NCBI GenBank assembly: GCA_031549605.1
Contig: JAVBPM010000041.1
Span: 1 to 36,081 of the forward strand
Direction of reading: 5' to 3'
Source: WRAI01 sp031549605
GTDB lineage: Bacteria > Bacillota > Clostridia > Oscillospirales > UBA929
Length of the DNA stretch: 36,081 nucleotides
Position numbers and translations under genes: made by a program. Each line of letters opens with the position of its first letter. Positions within the stretch are counted from its first letter, which is position 1. Positions 22,582 through 30,999 of this stretch are shown here, piece after piece. The notes below the pieces were generated by a model, which saw only the letters and a list, made by a program, of their open reading frames with translations, was not told the origin of the DNA and did no database searches.

Positions 22582-23728
22582 GTTGAAAGACAAATCGATT
22601 GTCGGCATTGTCGCCGAGTATAACCCGTTGCACAGCGGCCACGCCTACCACATCGCGCAAACCAAGCAGCGGCTGGACAACGCGCCGGTCGTGGCGGTGA
22701 TGAGCGGCGCGGTCACCCAGCGCGGCGAACCGGCCATTGTCGACAAGCACAGCCGCGCGCGCGCGGCGCTGTCGGCGGGCGTAGACCTGGTGCTGGAGCT
22801 GCCGTCGCCCTACGCCTGTGCCGCCGCCGAGGTCTTTGGCGCGCGCGCCGTGGCGCTGCTGGCAGCCACCGGCGTGGTGACGCACCTGTCGTTCGGCGGC
22901 AGCGGGTCGCTCGACGCGCTGCGGCGCCTCGCGGCATTGGACGCGCCCGAATTGCTCAAAGAAAAGCTGGCGACCGGCGTCAGCTATGCCGCCGCGTGGC
23001 AGGCGGTGGCCGACGAATTGCTGCCTGATGACGCGCCGCTGCTGCGTGACGCCAACAACACGCTGGCGCTCTGCTACCTGCGCGCGCTGCCAAAGGGCAT
23101 TCAGCCGCTGGCCGTCGAGCGCGTCGGCGTGGCTCACGACGGCGGCAGCGCCCACGGCTACGCCAGCGCATCGCACATCCGCCGCCTGTGGCGGCGCGGT
23201 CAGACCGAGCCGTTCAGCACGACCGACATGGCGGCACTGTACGCCGATGAAAAACAGGCGGGTCGTGCGCCCGTTGACTTGCGGCGCAATGAGCGCGGGC
23301 TGCTGACGCTGCTGAGAACGCTGTCGCCCGACGACTGGCGCGCTCTGCCCGATGTCAGCGAGGGACTGGAAAACGTGCTGACCCGCGCGGCGGGCGAGGC
23401 GACCAGCCTGACGCAGCTGCTACAGCTCGCCAAGTCCAAACGCTACACCCAAGCGCGGCTGCGCCGCATTGTGCTGTGCGGCTATCTGGGGCTGACCCAA
23501 GCGATGCAGGACGCGCCGCCCTCCTATTTGCGCGTGCTGGCCGCCAACGACACCGGCCACGCGCTGCTCAAGACGATGAAAACAACGGCATCACTGCCGA
23601 TACTCACCAAGCCGGCCGACCACAAGGCGCTGCTGGCCGTCGAAGCGCAGGTCACCGACCTGCTGTCGCTCTGCCTGCGCGTGCCAACCGCCACCGGCGG
23701 CGAATGGCGCGTGCCGTATCATGCGTAA
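22571..23728 (+). CDS. tmcAL: tRNA(Met) cytidine acetate ligase
   Basis: A 385-residue enzyme of the YlbM/TmcAL family (DUF795), which makes N4-acetylcytidine at the wobble base of elongator tRNA-Met using acetate and ATP. It has the nucleotidyltransferase signature VGIVAEYNPLHSGHAYH, then VMSGAVTQRGEPA and LVLELPSPYACAAAEVF, and the HxxGH-type loop. Length is close to the usual 390-400. The start is taken as GTG 22571, preceded by AGGGA; TTG 22583 is an alternative. It lies back to back with ackA. As TmcAL consumes acetate and AckA produces it, the pairing is biochemically sensible. The last codons abut the truncated gene downstream. Confidence 0.92.
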   Translation: MFVKLKDKSIVGIVAEYNPLHSGHAYHIAQTKQRLDNAPVVAVMSGAVTQRGEPAIVDKHSRARAALSAGVDLVLELPSPYACAAAEVFGARAVALLAATGVVTHLSFGGSGSLDALRRLAALDAPELLKEKLATGVSYAAAWQAVADELLPDDAPLLRDANNTLALCYLRALPKGIQPLAVERVGVAHDGGSAHGYASASHIRRLWRRGQTEPFSTTDMAALYADEKQAGRAPVDLRRNERGLLTLLRTLSPDDWRALPDVSEGLENVLTRAAGEATSLTQLLQLAKSKRYTQARLRRIVLCGYLGLTQAMQDAPPSYLRVLAANDTGHALLKTMKTTASLPILTKPADHKALLAVEAQVTDLLSLCLRVPTATGGEWRVPYHA

Positions 23729-23809
23729 CAAAACGGGCTGACCAGCCGTAGTGCGACTGACCGCAAAAATTCTATTCTGTTCGACAAGCTTCGCGCGACA
23801 GCCTATTGA

Positions 23810-25267
23810 CGGCAATGCACCGTCACGTTTTCCTATGGTGACGCGGGGCTGTCGGTGGTGAACTGCCAAATGGTTACAAGCAACTGGAACGCCTCAACCA
23901 TCACCTGGAATACGCGAGCCGGTGCCATGAACCCACGGGTGTGTACGGTGAATGTGTTGCCGTCAAGAGAGGACCCAAACAGGAGTAACGTCTACGACTT
24001 CTACATCACGATGGCAGTGCGGGCATGGCTGCAGGATGTACCCAACTACGGGTTGAAATTCTACGAGCGCACCAACAGCGGTTTCAAGTCCTTTCACTCC
24101 GCCGAAAAAGCGGGACTTGGGCCGGAACTTAGAGTGACCTACACAACGACCGAGGCGGCGGTTCCGATTGGCGAGGGGGTGACAGGCGGCACTGTGTATC
24201 GCCTGCGCAACAAAAAGAACGGAGCCTATCTGACCAGTGGCGGCAATTACGACGAGGCCAATGTCTATGCCACGGGCTACAACGGCAGCATCTCGCAGCA
24301 GTGGCTGCTGACTTGCGTGGACAACACAAATGGCTTTGTGACGTTGGCGCCACTCAACGCGCCGACGCGCAGGCTCGATGTGTATGGGAGACATACAACC
24401 AACGAAACCAACATTCAGATGTGCATTGCCACCAGTGGCGTCAACCAGCAGTGGAAGATGATCCGAAACTGGGACGGCAGCTACCGCATTGTGTCGCGTA
24501 TGATCGGCAGTCGCGGCGTGGTGTGGGATGAGTCGGGCACCAATGTGCATCTGTATGACATCTCAAAGCCGACGGTCAAAAACGATTATTGGACGCTGGA
24601 GCCGGTGAACAAGGGTAGAGCCGATTTCTACACCTTCAAACACTTACACGACAACAGATGGTACGACATCAGCACACAGGAGCGGATCAATGAAGCGTTG
24701 GCGCTCACCAGGGTGATGGGCTACTCCGTCTACAATCGCATCAATCAGACCTCAAAGGAAGCCTATGACAATATGAGGGACAATGCTTTTTGGGTGTACA
24801 GCGGACACGGAGACTATGGAGCATTACAATTTGCATCAGATGAATTTTTGTACAGTTATCTCGGGGCATACGGCGTAAACTCATCAGAATATCAATATAT
24901 CAATACACTATGGACAAACTCGTTGAGCGGACAATTTATGACGGCATATTATGCCTGTACGGCCGGAGCATTACAAGATAAGAAAACATGGGAAGACAGC
25001 CTGGTTGGCCGCACCTTTAAGCGCGGTTCCCATTTTGTCTTTGGACCGACCAACTACTTGTTTTTGGGCAACTTGGATAGTACGAACAAAGCGGGGCCGG
25101 GCTGGCTGGTTACGTATCTTACGTCACTGCGTCAGGGCAAGACCGTGTTAGCCGCCTTAACCGACGCGGACAATTATTTGTACGCCAACTGCAACGACAT
25201 CGTCGCCTACGGCGACTACAACCAGCGCCATGAGCTGGGCGACTATGACCTTGTGTTGTACCATTAG
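23810..25267 (+). pseudogene. 5'-truncated lectin / caspase-like exported protein
   Basis: The frame encodes three regions: a partial DNRLRE-like beta domain (TVTFSYGDAG, NWNASTITWN, LKFYERTNSG), a ricin-type beta-trefoil with two QQW repeats, and a C-terminal caspase-like domain. The last has VYSGHGDYG and FMTAYYACTAG as candidate His and Cys catalytic residues. A protein of this kind should have a signal peptide, but none exists: coding sense runs back to about 23816, an in-frame TGA sits at 23807, and further codons that may belong to it (RKNSILFDKL) reach toward the tmcAL stop. The first possible start, GTG 23855, falls within the beta domain and has no good ribosome site. I read it as the remnant of a larger secreted gene, probably not functional unless translated from an internal start. 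Confidence 0.72.
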
Positions 25268-25278
25268 GAGGGTGCGAA

Positions 25279-26154
25279 ATGAAACGCATGACAAGCGTGT
25301 TCTGTTTAGCCGTTATGATGGCGTTGTGCGCCGCCGGTTGTCAACGCAGCGCACCGTCGACGGCAATGCCTTCGGCGTCTCCGGCTGTTGAGACGCCCAC
25401 CGCCGAGCCAACGCCTACCGCTACGCCCGACAACAGCAAGGAGACGCAAGGTCTAGTATCGCCCACCGACGAGCCGACGCCTGCACCTACTCCTACACCC
25501 ACCAACGGCAAGGAAACGCAAGGCATTGACCCGACGCCTGTCGCGCCGAGTTCGCCGGAAGATGGGCGGGAGTTTGCAAGCTTGGAGATACCAGAGCAGC
25601 TTGTGCACTTGAAAGATTGGTCTCACGTTTATTTCTTTACCAACCCACCCGGATACACCACCGATAAGTGGATGTTTGTGTTTGACGATACAGATATTCT
25701 CATTCCCTTGCATATGGGTCCTTATAGCTGCAGTGTATATGGGTTGAAGCCAGGCTTTACCACGCTGACCATCATTACCGACAACGGCATTGTCGTCAAG
25801 GGGCGCATTGAGGTAAGGGATGACCCGGAAGAGCAGCTTGATCAAAAGCCGCTGCCCGGAACGGATCCGCCGATCTCTGGCGTGCCGTCGTTTGACAAGC
25901 CCATTCGCGAAAATTTTACCGTAGCGGTGGGCGCCTACGAACGAATTGTTTTTCCGGAGTGGACCGGCTATTGGAATCTCAGAGCGCAAGGTCATCGTTA
26001 CGCCACGTCGATCAGCGACAAAACCATCGCGCGCGTCGCGGGCGTGTGTCGTGACGGCTGGGTCGTCGAGGGTCTCAAACCCGGCCGCTGCACGCTGGAG
26101 ATACGCACCGCAGGCGTCACAGTCGCCGAATGTGAGGTCACCGTGACGGCGTAG
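25279..26154 (+). CDS. Lipoprotein with T/P-rich linker and repeated Ig-like domains
   Basis: A 291-residue predicted lipoprotein with lipobox CAAGC (Cys21) and a linker containing two imperfect repeats around TPTPTNGKETQG. Two beta domains follow, at about 95-185 and 210-291. Each ends in a similar (Y/E)GLKPG(F/R)(T/C)TL segment, typical of bacterial Ig-like (BIG) surface modules. It probably displays these domains at the cell surface; no enzymatic site is seen. It starts 11 bases after the truncated caspase-like gene, with AGGAGG upstream. Its C-terminal 40 residues are almost identical to those of the next lipoprotein, evidence of recent duplication. Confidence 0.8.
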   Translation: MKRMTSVFCLAVMMALCAAGCQRSAPSTAMPSASPAVETPTAEPTPTATPDNSKETQGLVSPTDEPTPAPTPTPTNGKETQGIDPTPVAPSSPEDGREFASLEIPEQLVHLKDWSHVYFFTNPPGYTTDKWMFVFDDTDILIPLHMGPYSCSVYGLKPGFTTLTIITDNGIVVKGRIEVRDDPEEQLDQKPLPGTDPPISGVPSFDKPIRENFTVAVGAYERIVFPEWTGYWNLRAQGHRYATSISDKTIARVAGVCRDGWVVEGLKPGRCTLEIRTAGVTVAECEVTVTA

Positions 26155-26196
26155 CGCCGTGAGCTGGGCGACTACGAGCTTGTGCTAAACCATTAG
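26155..26196 (+). repeat. Duplicated tail of the caspase-like gene (copy 2)
   Basis: 42 bases, 36 of them identical to 25226-25267, encode RRELGDYELVLNH and a stop in the same frame sense. They sit right after the stop of the first lipoprotein and carry the AGGAGG used by the second one. A degenerate third copy begins at 27009. Confidence 0.85.
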
Positions 26197-26206
26197 GAGG
26201 TGTGTG

Positions 26207-27007
26207 ATGAAAACTGTCAACCTGATCTCGGCGTTCCTCTTGCTGTTGCTTGTCGTGACCGGCTGCGGCTCCGGCAACGAGCTGCCATCGGCGCCGCTCA
26301 CGCCCACGGTAGAAGCGAGTAGCACGCCGACGCCAACAGTGTCGCCCACAACGCCGACGCCAACCACGTCCGAACCGACTGAACCCGCGCCACCATCGCC
26401 GGTTTCTACACAATCCTATGAGTTAAAAGCGCTCAAGGTCAAATCGCCGCTGCAAAAGGTCGCGTTTAAAAAGTTCGGCGGTGTCATGATTGAAACCGAC
26501 CCGTATTTTCGGCGAAATGCTGACATGATCTTTGTGTTTGATAGCCTTGATGTGCTGATCCCCACAATGGTCGCCAGCAATAACTGCGAGGTGTATGGTC
26601 TGAAACCGGGCACTTGCAAGATGACAGTTATCGCTGACAACGGGCTGACCGCCGAATGTGAGGTGGAGGTCAGTGCCGAGGTAGCCGGCGGCACGTGCTA
26701 TGTGCTTCCGGGCGAGCAGGCCATGACGGGGCAGGAAGATCTCGCGGCGCGGCAATTACGGCAGCAGGTCAGCGTGTCCGTCGGCGCGTATCAAAAGGTG
26801 ATTTTCGAGGAACTGGTGACTTTCTGTTATGCGGAAACACCCAGCCGTGTCCTGGCCTGTGACAGCGACGACCCCGAGGTGGCGCGTGTCGCTGGTATCT
26901 GCCTTGACGGCTGGGTCGTCGAGGGCCTCAAACCCGGCCGATGCACGCTGGAGATACGCACCGCCGACGTCACAGTCGCCGCATGTGAAATCACCGTGAC
27001 GGCGTAG
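26207..27007 (+). CDS. Lipoprotein paralogue with Ig-like domains
   Basis: A 266-residue predicted lipoprotein with lipobox VVTGC, a T/P-rich linker (TPTPTVSPTTPTPT), and two beta domains paralogous to those of the preceding gene. Shared features are DVLIPTM/DILIPLH, VYGLKPG and the C-terminal DGWVVEGLKPGRCTLEIRTA. ATG 26207 follows AGGAGG by six bases; GTG 26204 is less likely. It clearly arose by tandem duplication with the gene at 25279, with faster change in the middle and near identity at the 3' end. Its role is unknown; surface display is inferred. Confidence 0.8.
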   Translation: MKTVNLISAFLLLLLVVTGCGSGNELPSAPLTPTVEASSTPTPTVSPTTPTPTTSEPTEPAPPSPVSTQSYELKALKVKSPLQKVAFKKFGGVMIETDPYFRRNADMIFVFDSLDVLIPTMVASNNCEVYGLKPGTCKMTVIADNGLTAECEVEVSAEVAGGTCYVLPGEQAMTGQEDLAARQLRQQVSVSVGAYQKVIFEELVTFCYAETPSRVLACDSDDPEVARVAGICLDGWVVEGLKPGRCTLEIRTADVTVAACEITVTA

Positions 27008-27008
27008 C

Positions 27009-27041
27009 CGCCATGAGCTGGGCGATTGCGACCTATCGTGG
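27009..27041 (+). repeat. Degenerate third copy of the caspase-like gene tail
   Basis: The sequence reads RHELGDCDLSW in the same frame sense as 25226-25267, starting one base after the lipoprotein stop, then diverges into the terminator. It marks a third, lost repeat unit. Confidence 0.65.
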
Positions 27042-27047
27042 ATAATA

Positions 27048-27087
27048 AAACTGCCGCGCAACGTGTCACAACGTTGCGCGGCAGTTT
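27048..27087. terminator. Strong bidirectional terminator
   Basis: A perfect 17-bp stem (27048-27064 with 27071-27087) with loop GTCACA and AAA/TTT ends. It separates the lipoprotein pair from the convergent SLH gene. Confidence 0.9.
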
Positions 27088-27103
27088 ACTTTATAGCAAA
27101 TGC

Positions 27104-28291
27104 TTAGAAGGGGCTAAAGCAGCTGGTATCGATGGCGTTGTACAGCAGCTGCGCCGCCTCGTCACGGAGTGCGTTGTCCAGCGGTTTGAGCTTGCCGTTG
27201 CTGCCGTTGACAACGCGGGCGTTAATCAGCGATTGGAGCGGCGCCTTGGCGTAGTCGGCGACGCTGTCCCAGTCGGAGAAGGTGATGTCGCGCTGAAAAC
27301 CGTCAAACAGCACGCCTTTAACTTCGGCGGCCCGTGCCAGCAGCGTCATCATGTCCTGTCGCGTGATGCTGGCGTTGGGGCTGAAGTTGCCCTTGTAGCC
27401 GGTGGCAATGCCCAGCGCCTTGGCAGTCATCAGATGCTGGTAGTAAAACTTGTCGCTGTCGGTGGCGTCGGCAAAGGGCGTCACGTTCGTGGTGTCGGCC
27501 TCCAGCGTCAGCATGCGCATCAGCATGGTGATGAACTCGGCACGGGTGACACACCTATCGGGCCCAAATTGGAAATAGCGATCAGGCCCAACTTTGTCGA
27601 CGGCGACGCCGCCCACGATGCCACGCGCCTGAAGACCCTGTATGGCGGGGTGGGCCCAGTTGCGTTTAGCCACATCGATAAAGTCGACCGGCGGCGTGAT
27701 CTGCACGCCATAGGTGCCGCCGCAGAAATAAGGAACCATCAGCTCATAGCAGACGGTATCCAGACCAACATAGTCGTCAAAGGATGTGAGCGGCAGCACA
27801 CTGCCGTTGCGCGTCATCACGTGGCGCGAAAAGTCGGTGACGCCGTTGGTGTCGCGTTTCGCCCACAGCTGCAGCGGCACGAGACTGGTCCAATCGGTCG
27901 AGCCGTTGGCCGTAAAGGTCAGCGTCAGCGTTTCGCCCGCCTCCATCTTTATGTTAAAGCTGGTCGGCTTGTTTTCGCCAAAGACATCGCGCTGTAAATT
28001 AAAGCGGAAGTCACCAATGACAATGATCGCGCCGTGATTGTCGTTGTCAAACCAGTCGACCGGCCAGTCGATGGACAGACGGTCGGTGCCCGTAATCGTG
28101 AGCACGTCGCCGTAGACTTCTGAATTGACTAAGGTCGGCGCGATGGTGGGCCATTCGCCCGAACCGGCGTCAACGGGATTGCCGTTGATTTGAATGGTCG
28201 CCGCGCTCGCGGTCAGCGACGTCGGCAGCAGTGCCAGCGTCAGCGCCAGCAGCAGGGTCAGCGCGATGGTACGCGTGCATTTCGTAGACAT
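27104..28291 (-). CDS. SLH-domain surface protein 1
   Basis: A 395-residue secreted protein. A signal peptide ends near SLTASAA, followed by a domain of about 180 residues starting TIQINGNPVDA. The C-terminus has three SLH repeats: FIDVAKRNWAHPAIQGL to TRAEFITMLMRML, FADATDSDKFYYQHL to TRQDMMTLLARA, and FSDWDSVADYAKAPL to LRDEAAQLLYNA. SLH repeats bind pyruvylated secondary wall polymer, so the protein is probably non-covalently wall-bound. The third repeat has lost the TRAE signature (LRDE). The N-terminal domain (SIDWPVDWFD) recurs in the other SLH proteins here. Its own promoter is at 28338, and GGAGG precedes the ATG. Confidence 0.9.
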   Translation of the reverse strand: MSTKCTRTIALTLLLALTLALLPTSLTASAATIQINGNPVDAGSGEWPTIAPTLVNSEVYGDVLTITGTDRLSIDWPVDWFDNDNHGAIIVIGDFRFNLQRDVFGENKPTSFNIKMEAGETLTLTFTANGSTDWTSLVPLQLWAKRDTNGVTDFSRHVMTRNGSVLPLTSFDDYVGLDTVCYELMVPYFCGGTYGVQITPPVDFIDVAKRNWAHPAIQGLQARGIVGGVAVDKVGPDRYFQFGPDRCVTRAEFITMLMRMLTLEADTTNVTPFADATDSDKFYYQHLMTAKALGIATGYKGNFSPNASITRQDMMTLLARAAEVKGVLFDGFQRDITFSDWDSVADYAKAPLQSLINARVVNGSNGKLKPLDNALRDEAAQLLYNAIDTSCFSPF

Positions 28292-28337
28292 AAGTTTTCC
28301 TCCAAGAATTTGACAGAAAGTGGAAGTGGACGCGTTG

Positions 28338-28366
28338 AGTATAGAGAAAAAATAGCTTTAATGCAA
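28338..28366 (-). promoter_or_regulatory. Promoter of SLH gene 1
   Basis: Minus strand: TTGCAT, 17 bases, TATACT. Just upstream lies CTGTAATTGC, also found at the SLH gene 2 promoter. Confidence 0.7.
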
Positions 28367-28463
28367 TTACAGAGCGTTTACAAAAAAGTTACAAGTCAAT
28401 GACACAGGAAATAAAATGCAGCCAATTGGCAAAAAAAACAGGTGACATAATCAGTTGACAAAG

Positions 28464-28493
28464 CGACAGCCCCGACATAGGTCGGGGCTGTCG
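28464..28493 (-). terminator. Terminator of SLH gene 2
   Basis: A perfect 13-bp stem (28464-28476 with 28481-28493) with a 4-base loop. It lies 8 bases beyond the SLH gene 2 stop; the following T tract is weak. Confidence 0.75.
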
Positions 28494-28501
28494 GTATCGC
28501 G

Positions 28502-29680
28502 TTAAAAGAGGCTGGCGTCGACGTTAATGAAGTTGGCCAGCACCTGTGCGGTTTCGGCGCGCGTGGTGTATTGCTGCGGATGGATTAAGCCCTTGCTGCC
28601 GTTGACAATGCCCAGCAGCGTCAGTCGGTGGATGTGCGGCACGGCGTAGGCCGATACGTTGTTCCAGTCCTTAAACGGCTCACGCGGCGTCGTTGCGATG
28701 TATTGACTGAGGTGGTCGTCCATGTGCAGCGTGACAATCGAGCGCGACAGCATGGCAAACAGCTCCTCGCGCTTGATGCGCGCGTTGGGGTTGAAACGAC
28801 CGGCGCTGTCGCCGCCAACGATGCCCAGCTTTTTGGCCGCCAGCACGTGCGGCGCGTAATACTGATTGCTCGGCACGTCGGGAAACTGGGCTACGCCGCT
28901 GGTGTCAACAGTGACTGCCAACGTGCGCATCAGCATGGTGATAAACTCGCCGCGGGTAATCGATTTGGCGGGCGAGAAGTTGCCGCCGCCGGTGCCGCGC
29001 ACGATGTCGCGGGCGTTCAGCAGCTGCACGGCCGGTTGGGCCCAGTGCTTGGCAGCCATGTCGTTGAAAGACTTGAACGACGAGGACATAACGGCAAACG
29101 AGCCGCCGCTGTAAACTTTGGTGTCCAGCTGGCCGTAAAAATCATCATCGCCGGGGTAATAGAGGCTGCGCGGCACCGGCTTGCCGTTTTTGCTCATGGC
29201 CACGCGCGCGCCGTAATCGTTGGTGTCGTATACCAGCAGCAGTTTCAGCGGCGCGTTGTGGTTGTACCAGCTGCGGTTGCCGTCCAGCACGATGTCCAGC
29301 GTCAGCAAAATGCCGTTGGTAACACCCAACTTGAAGCACACACTGCTCGGCGTCTGGGGCAGACCGCGCAGCATGGTAGCCGGCACAATCAAAGCGTAGT
29401 TGTGAAACAACAGCTGAATGGTCTCGTCGCTGCCGTCGTACCACGATACCGGCCATTCAATGGCGATGCGGTCGGTGGGTGAGCTGAGCACCAATTCGTT
29501 CGACAGTGCGTTGAGCTGCGCCTGTGACAGCACGACCTTGGGATAGGTGTCGTTGGTAGCGGTAAAGGGAATGTCGTTGATGGACACGGTGGCGGCCGAG
29601 GCCGACAGGCCGAGCGGCAGCAGCGTCAGCACCAGCGACAGACAGAGCCATAGTGCGCCAAAGCGGCGGGCATGTTTCAT
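28502..29680 (-). CDS. SLH-domain surface protein 2
   Basis: A 392-residue secreted protein paralogous to its neighbours. It has a signal peptide ending at LSASAA, an N-terminal domain with VSINDIPFTATNDTYPKVVL and the IEWPVSWYDGSD segment, then three SLH repeats: FNDMAAKHWAQPAVQLL to TRGEFITMLMRTL, FPDVPSNQYYAPHVLAAKKL to KREELFAMLSRSI, and FKDWNNVSAYAVPHIHRL to TRAETAQVLANFI. Cell-wall binding through SLH is the expected role; the N-terminal domain has no named family that I recognise. AGGAGG lies 8 bases before the ATG, and a promoter is at 29710. Confidence 0.9.
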   Translation of the reverse strand: MKHARRFGALWLCLSLVLTLLPLGLSASAATVSINDIPFTATNDTYPKVVLSQAQLNALSNELVLSSPTDRIAIEWPVSWYDGSDETIQLLFHNYALIVPATMLRGLPQTPSSVCFKLGVTNGILLTLDIVLDGNRSWYNHNAPLKLLLVYDTNDYGARVAMSKNGKPVPRSLYYPGDDDFYGQLDTKVYSGGSFAVMSSSFKSFNDMAAKHWAQPAVQLLNARDIVRGTGGGNFSPAKSITRGEFITMLMRTLAVTVDTSGVAQFPDVPSNQYYAPHVLAAKKLGIVGGDSAGRFNPNARIKREELFAMLSRSIVTLHMDDHLSQYIATTPREPFKDWNNVSAYAVPHIHRLTLLGIVNGSKGLIHPQQYTTRAETAQVLANFINVDASLF

Positions 29681-29709
29681 GGAAAATTCCTCCTGTTCTT
29701 ACTATCCTC

Positions 29710-29738
29710 AGTGTAGCAATCGCCGGCGGCAAAAGCAA
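29710..29738 (-). promoter_or_regulatory. Promoter of SLH gene 2
   Basis: Minus strand: TTGCTT, 17 bases, TACACT, preceded by CTGTAA. The leader is about 25 bases. Confidence 0.65.
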
Positions 29739-29866
29739 TTACAGACTGGTGACAAAACAGTAAAGAAAAGTTACACAAATTTCCATGCGCGCGCCGCGTG
29801 GCCACCGGCTCCTGCCGCTTAGTACAGCTCAAGACTGGCGCATTTGCCCTGCCGGTGCGTTGTTTC

Positions 29867-30706
29867 CTATTCGGTTAACACGTCCTCCAGTGTCTCGTAT
29901 TTACCGGTTTTGTTGTTTTTGACCTTGATGGTTTGCTTGTCTTGGTCTTTGAGCGTCTTATCCTTTGTGGCGGTCTTGTCTTTGGGCAGGGTGGCCGTGT
30001 CAACCTCGCGCAGACCCGCTTCTAAAAAGCCGATTTCATATCTGCCGTAGTCGCTGGTGTATTGCATGTACATCACATAGGTTTTGCCCGCTTCAATCAC
30101 AATGTCCTCATTGGGTATATATGTGGTATACTTTTGCTTTTTCTCTTCGGCGGTCAGGCTCGTGCAATAGCCACCCTTTGCTTTCTGAGCCTCGGTCAGC
30201 GACTTTTCATATTCAGCCCAGCTGATGGTGCCGCCCAATCGGACAAAAGGGATTACCTCTTGTGCGATGTCGCCCTTGATTACCTTGTCGACCTTGATTT
30301 GTCCGATAGTCATCGTGGCAGTATACATGTTTTCTTTCGGGTTGTAATTGATAGCGCCGTCAATTGACTGCACCGTACCAATGATAATGGAATCACAATA
30401 CTCATTTCGTACGGTGGAATCATAGATGTTCATGATCAGATCCATCGATGAGGTCTCGGTCATAATGATGTCGTCGGGGTCGATGTCGTCCAGATATGAG
30501 GTTGAGGTAAGGGTGTCGGCGTCAGTCGGCTCGGCCGTCGGTGCTGCGGTTGTAGTGGTGGTAGGATTAGGGGTGTTGCTGAGTGCAGGGCTGTCGGTCA
30601 CAACGGCAGCGGCCGGCTCGTCGGGCTTCAACACCAGCACCGCCGTGGCGGCGAGGGCGACAAGAAGGATTACACTAACGGGCAACAGCCAAGTACGCTT
30701 TTTCAT
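29867..30706 (-). CDS. Membrane-anchored exported protein, unknown family
   Basis: A 279-residue protein with an uncleaved signal or anchor helix (residues 5-26, after MKKRT) and no lipobox cysteine. A T/P/A-rich linker follows at about 30-65, then a domain of some 200 residues. This domain has MDLIMNIYDSTVRNEYCDSI, IGTVQSIDGAINYN, VDKVIKGDIAQEVIPFVRLGG and YVMYMQYTSDYGRYEIG, a pattern I associate with small beta-barrel exported proteins of Firmicutes without a firm name. It ends in a K/D/T-rich tail. It has its own promoter and interrupts the SLH array. GAGGAGG precedes the ATG. Confidence 0.72.
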   Translation of the reverse strand: MKKRTWLLPVSVILLVALAATAVLVLKPDEPAAAVVTDSPALSNTPNPTTTTTAAPTAEPTDADTLTSTSYLDDIDPDDIIMTETSSMDLIMNIYDSTVRNEYCDSIIIGTVQSIDGAINYNPKENMYTATMTIGQIKVDKVIKGDIAQEVIPFVRLGGTISWAEYEKSLTEAQKAKGGYCTSLTAEEKKQKYTTYIPNEDIVIEAGKTYVMYMQYTSDYGRYEIGFLEAGLREVDTATLPKDKTATKDKTLKDQDKQTIKVKNNKTGKYETLEDVLTE

Positions 30707-30816
30707 AAGTCATCCTCCTCAATACTTGCTGTTTATGGCGTCGTTATCTTCTCTTTGCACAGTTTGGATGATTCTGCCTTCCCAGCTTGAGCACACTGCC
30801 TGCAACTTATATTTTT

Positions 30817-30845
30817 AGTATATTCCTGTCATTTTTACGCGTCAA
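30817..30845 (-). promoter_or_regulatory. Promoter of the 30706 exported-protein gene
   Basis: Minus strand: TTGACG, 17 bases, TATACT, giving a leader of about 100 bases. The 293-base gap 30707-30999 holds this promoter and the two hairpins behind SLH gene 3; nothing else was recognised in it. Confidence 0.75.
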
Positions 30846-30919
30846 TCTGTTGGCGCACAATGTATTCGTAGACTGCACAAGGCGTCAAAGTGCATTGACG
30901 AGATTGGCAAAAACAAAAC

Positions 30920-30946
30920 ACCGGCAGGGTACTTGACCCTGCCGGT
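30920..30946 (-). terminator. Second terminator behind SLH gene 3
   Basis: An 11-bp stem ACCGGCAGGGT (30920-30930 with 30936-30946) with a 5-base loop, followed on the minus strand by a T-rich stretch. The arm shares CCGGCAGGG with the hairpin at 35099. Confidence 0.8.
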
Positions 30947-30950
30947 TTCG

Positions 30951-30984
30951 AAAAAAAGGCGACGCGCTCTGTGCGCGCCGCCTT
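30951..30984 (-). terminator. First terminator behind SLH gene 3
   Basis: A 12-bp stem with one A/C mismatch (30956-30967 with 30973-30984) and a 5-base loop. On the minus strand it is followed directly by a run of Ts (30951-30957), a strong intrinsic terminator 15 bases beyond the gene. Confidence 0.85.
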
Positions 30985-30999
30985 GTTGTTATGTGTGTG

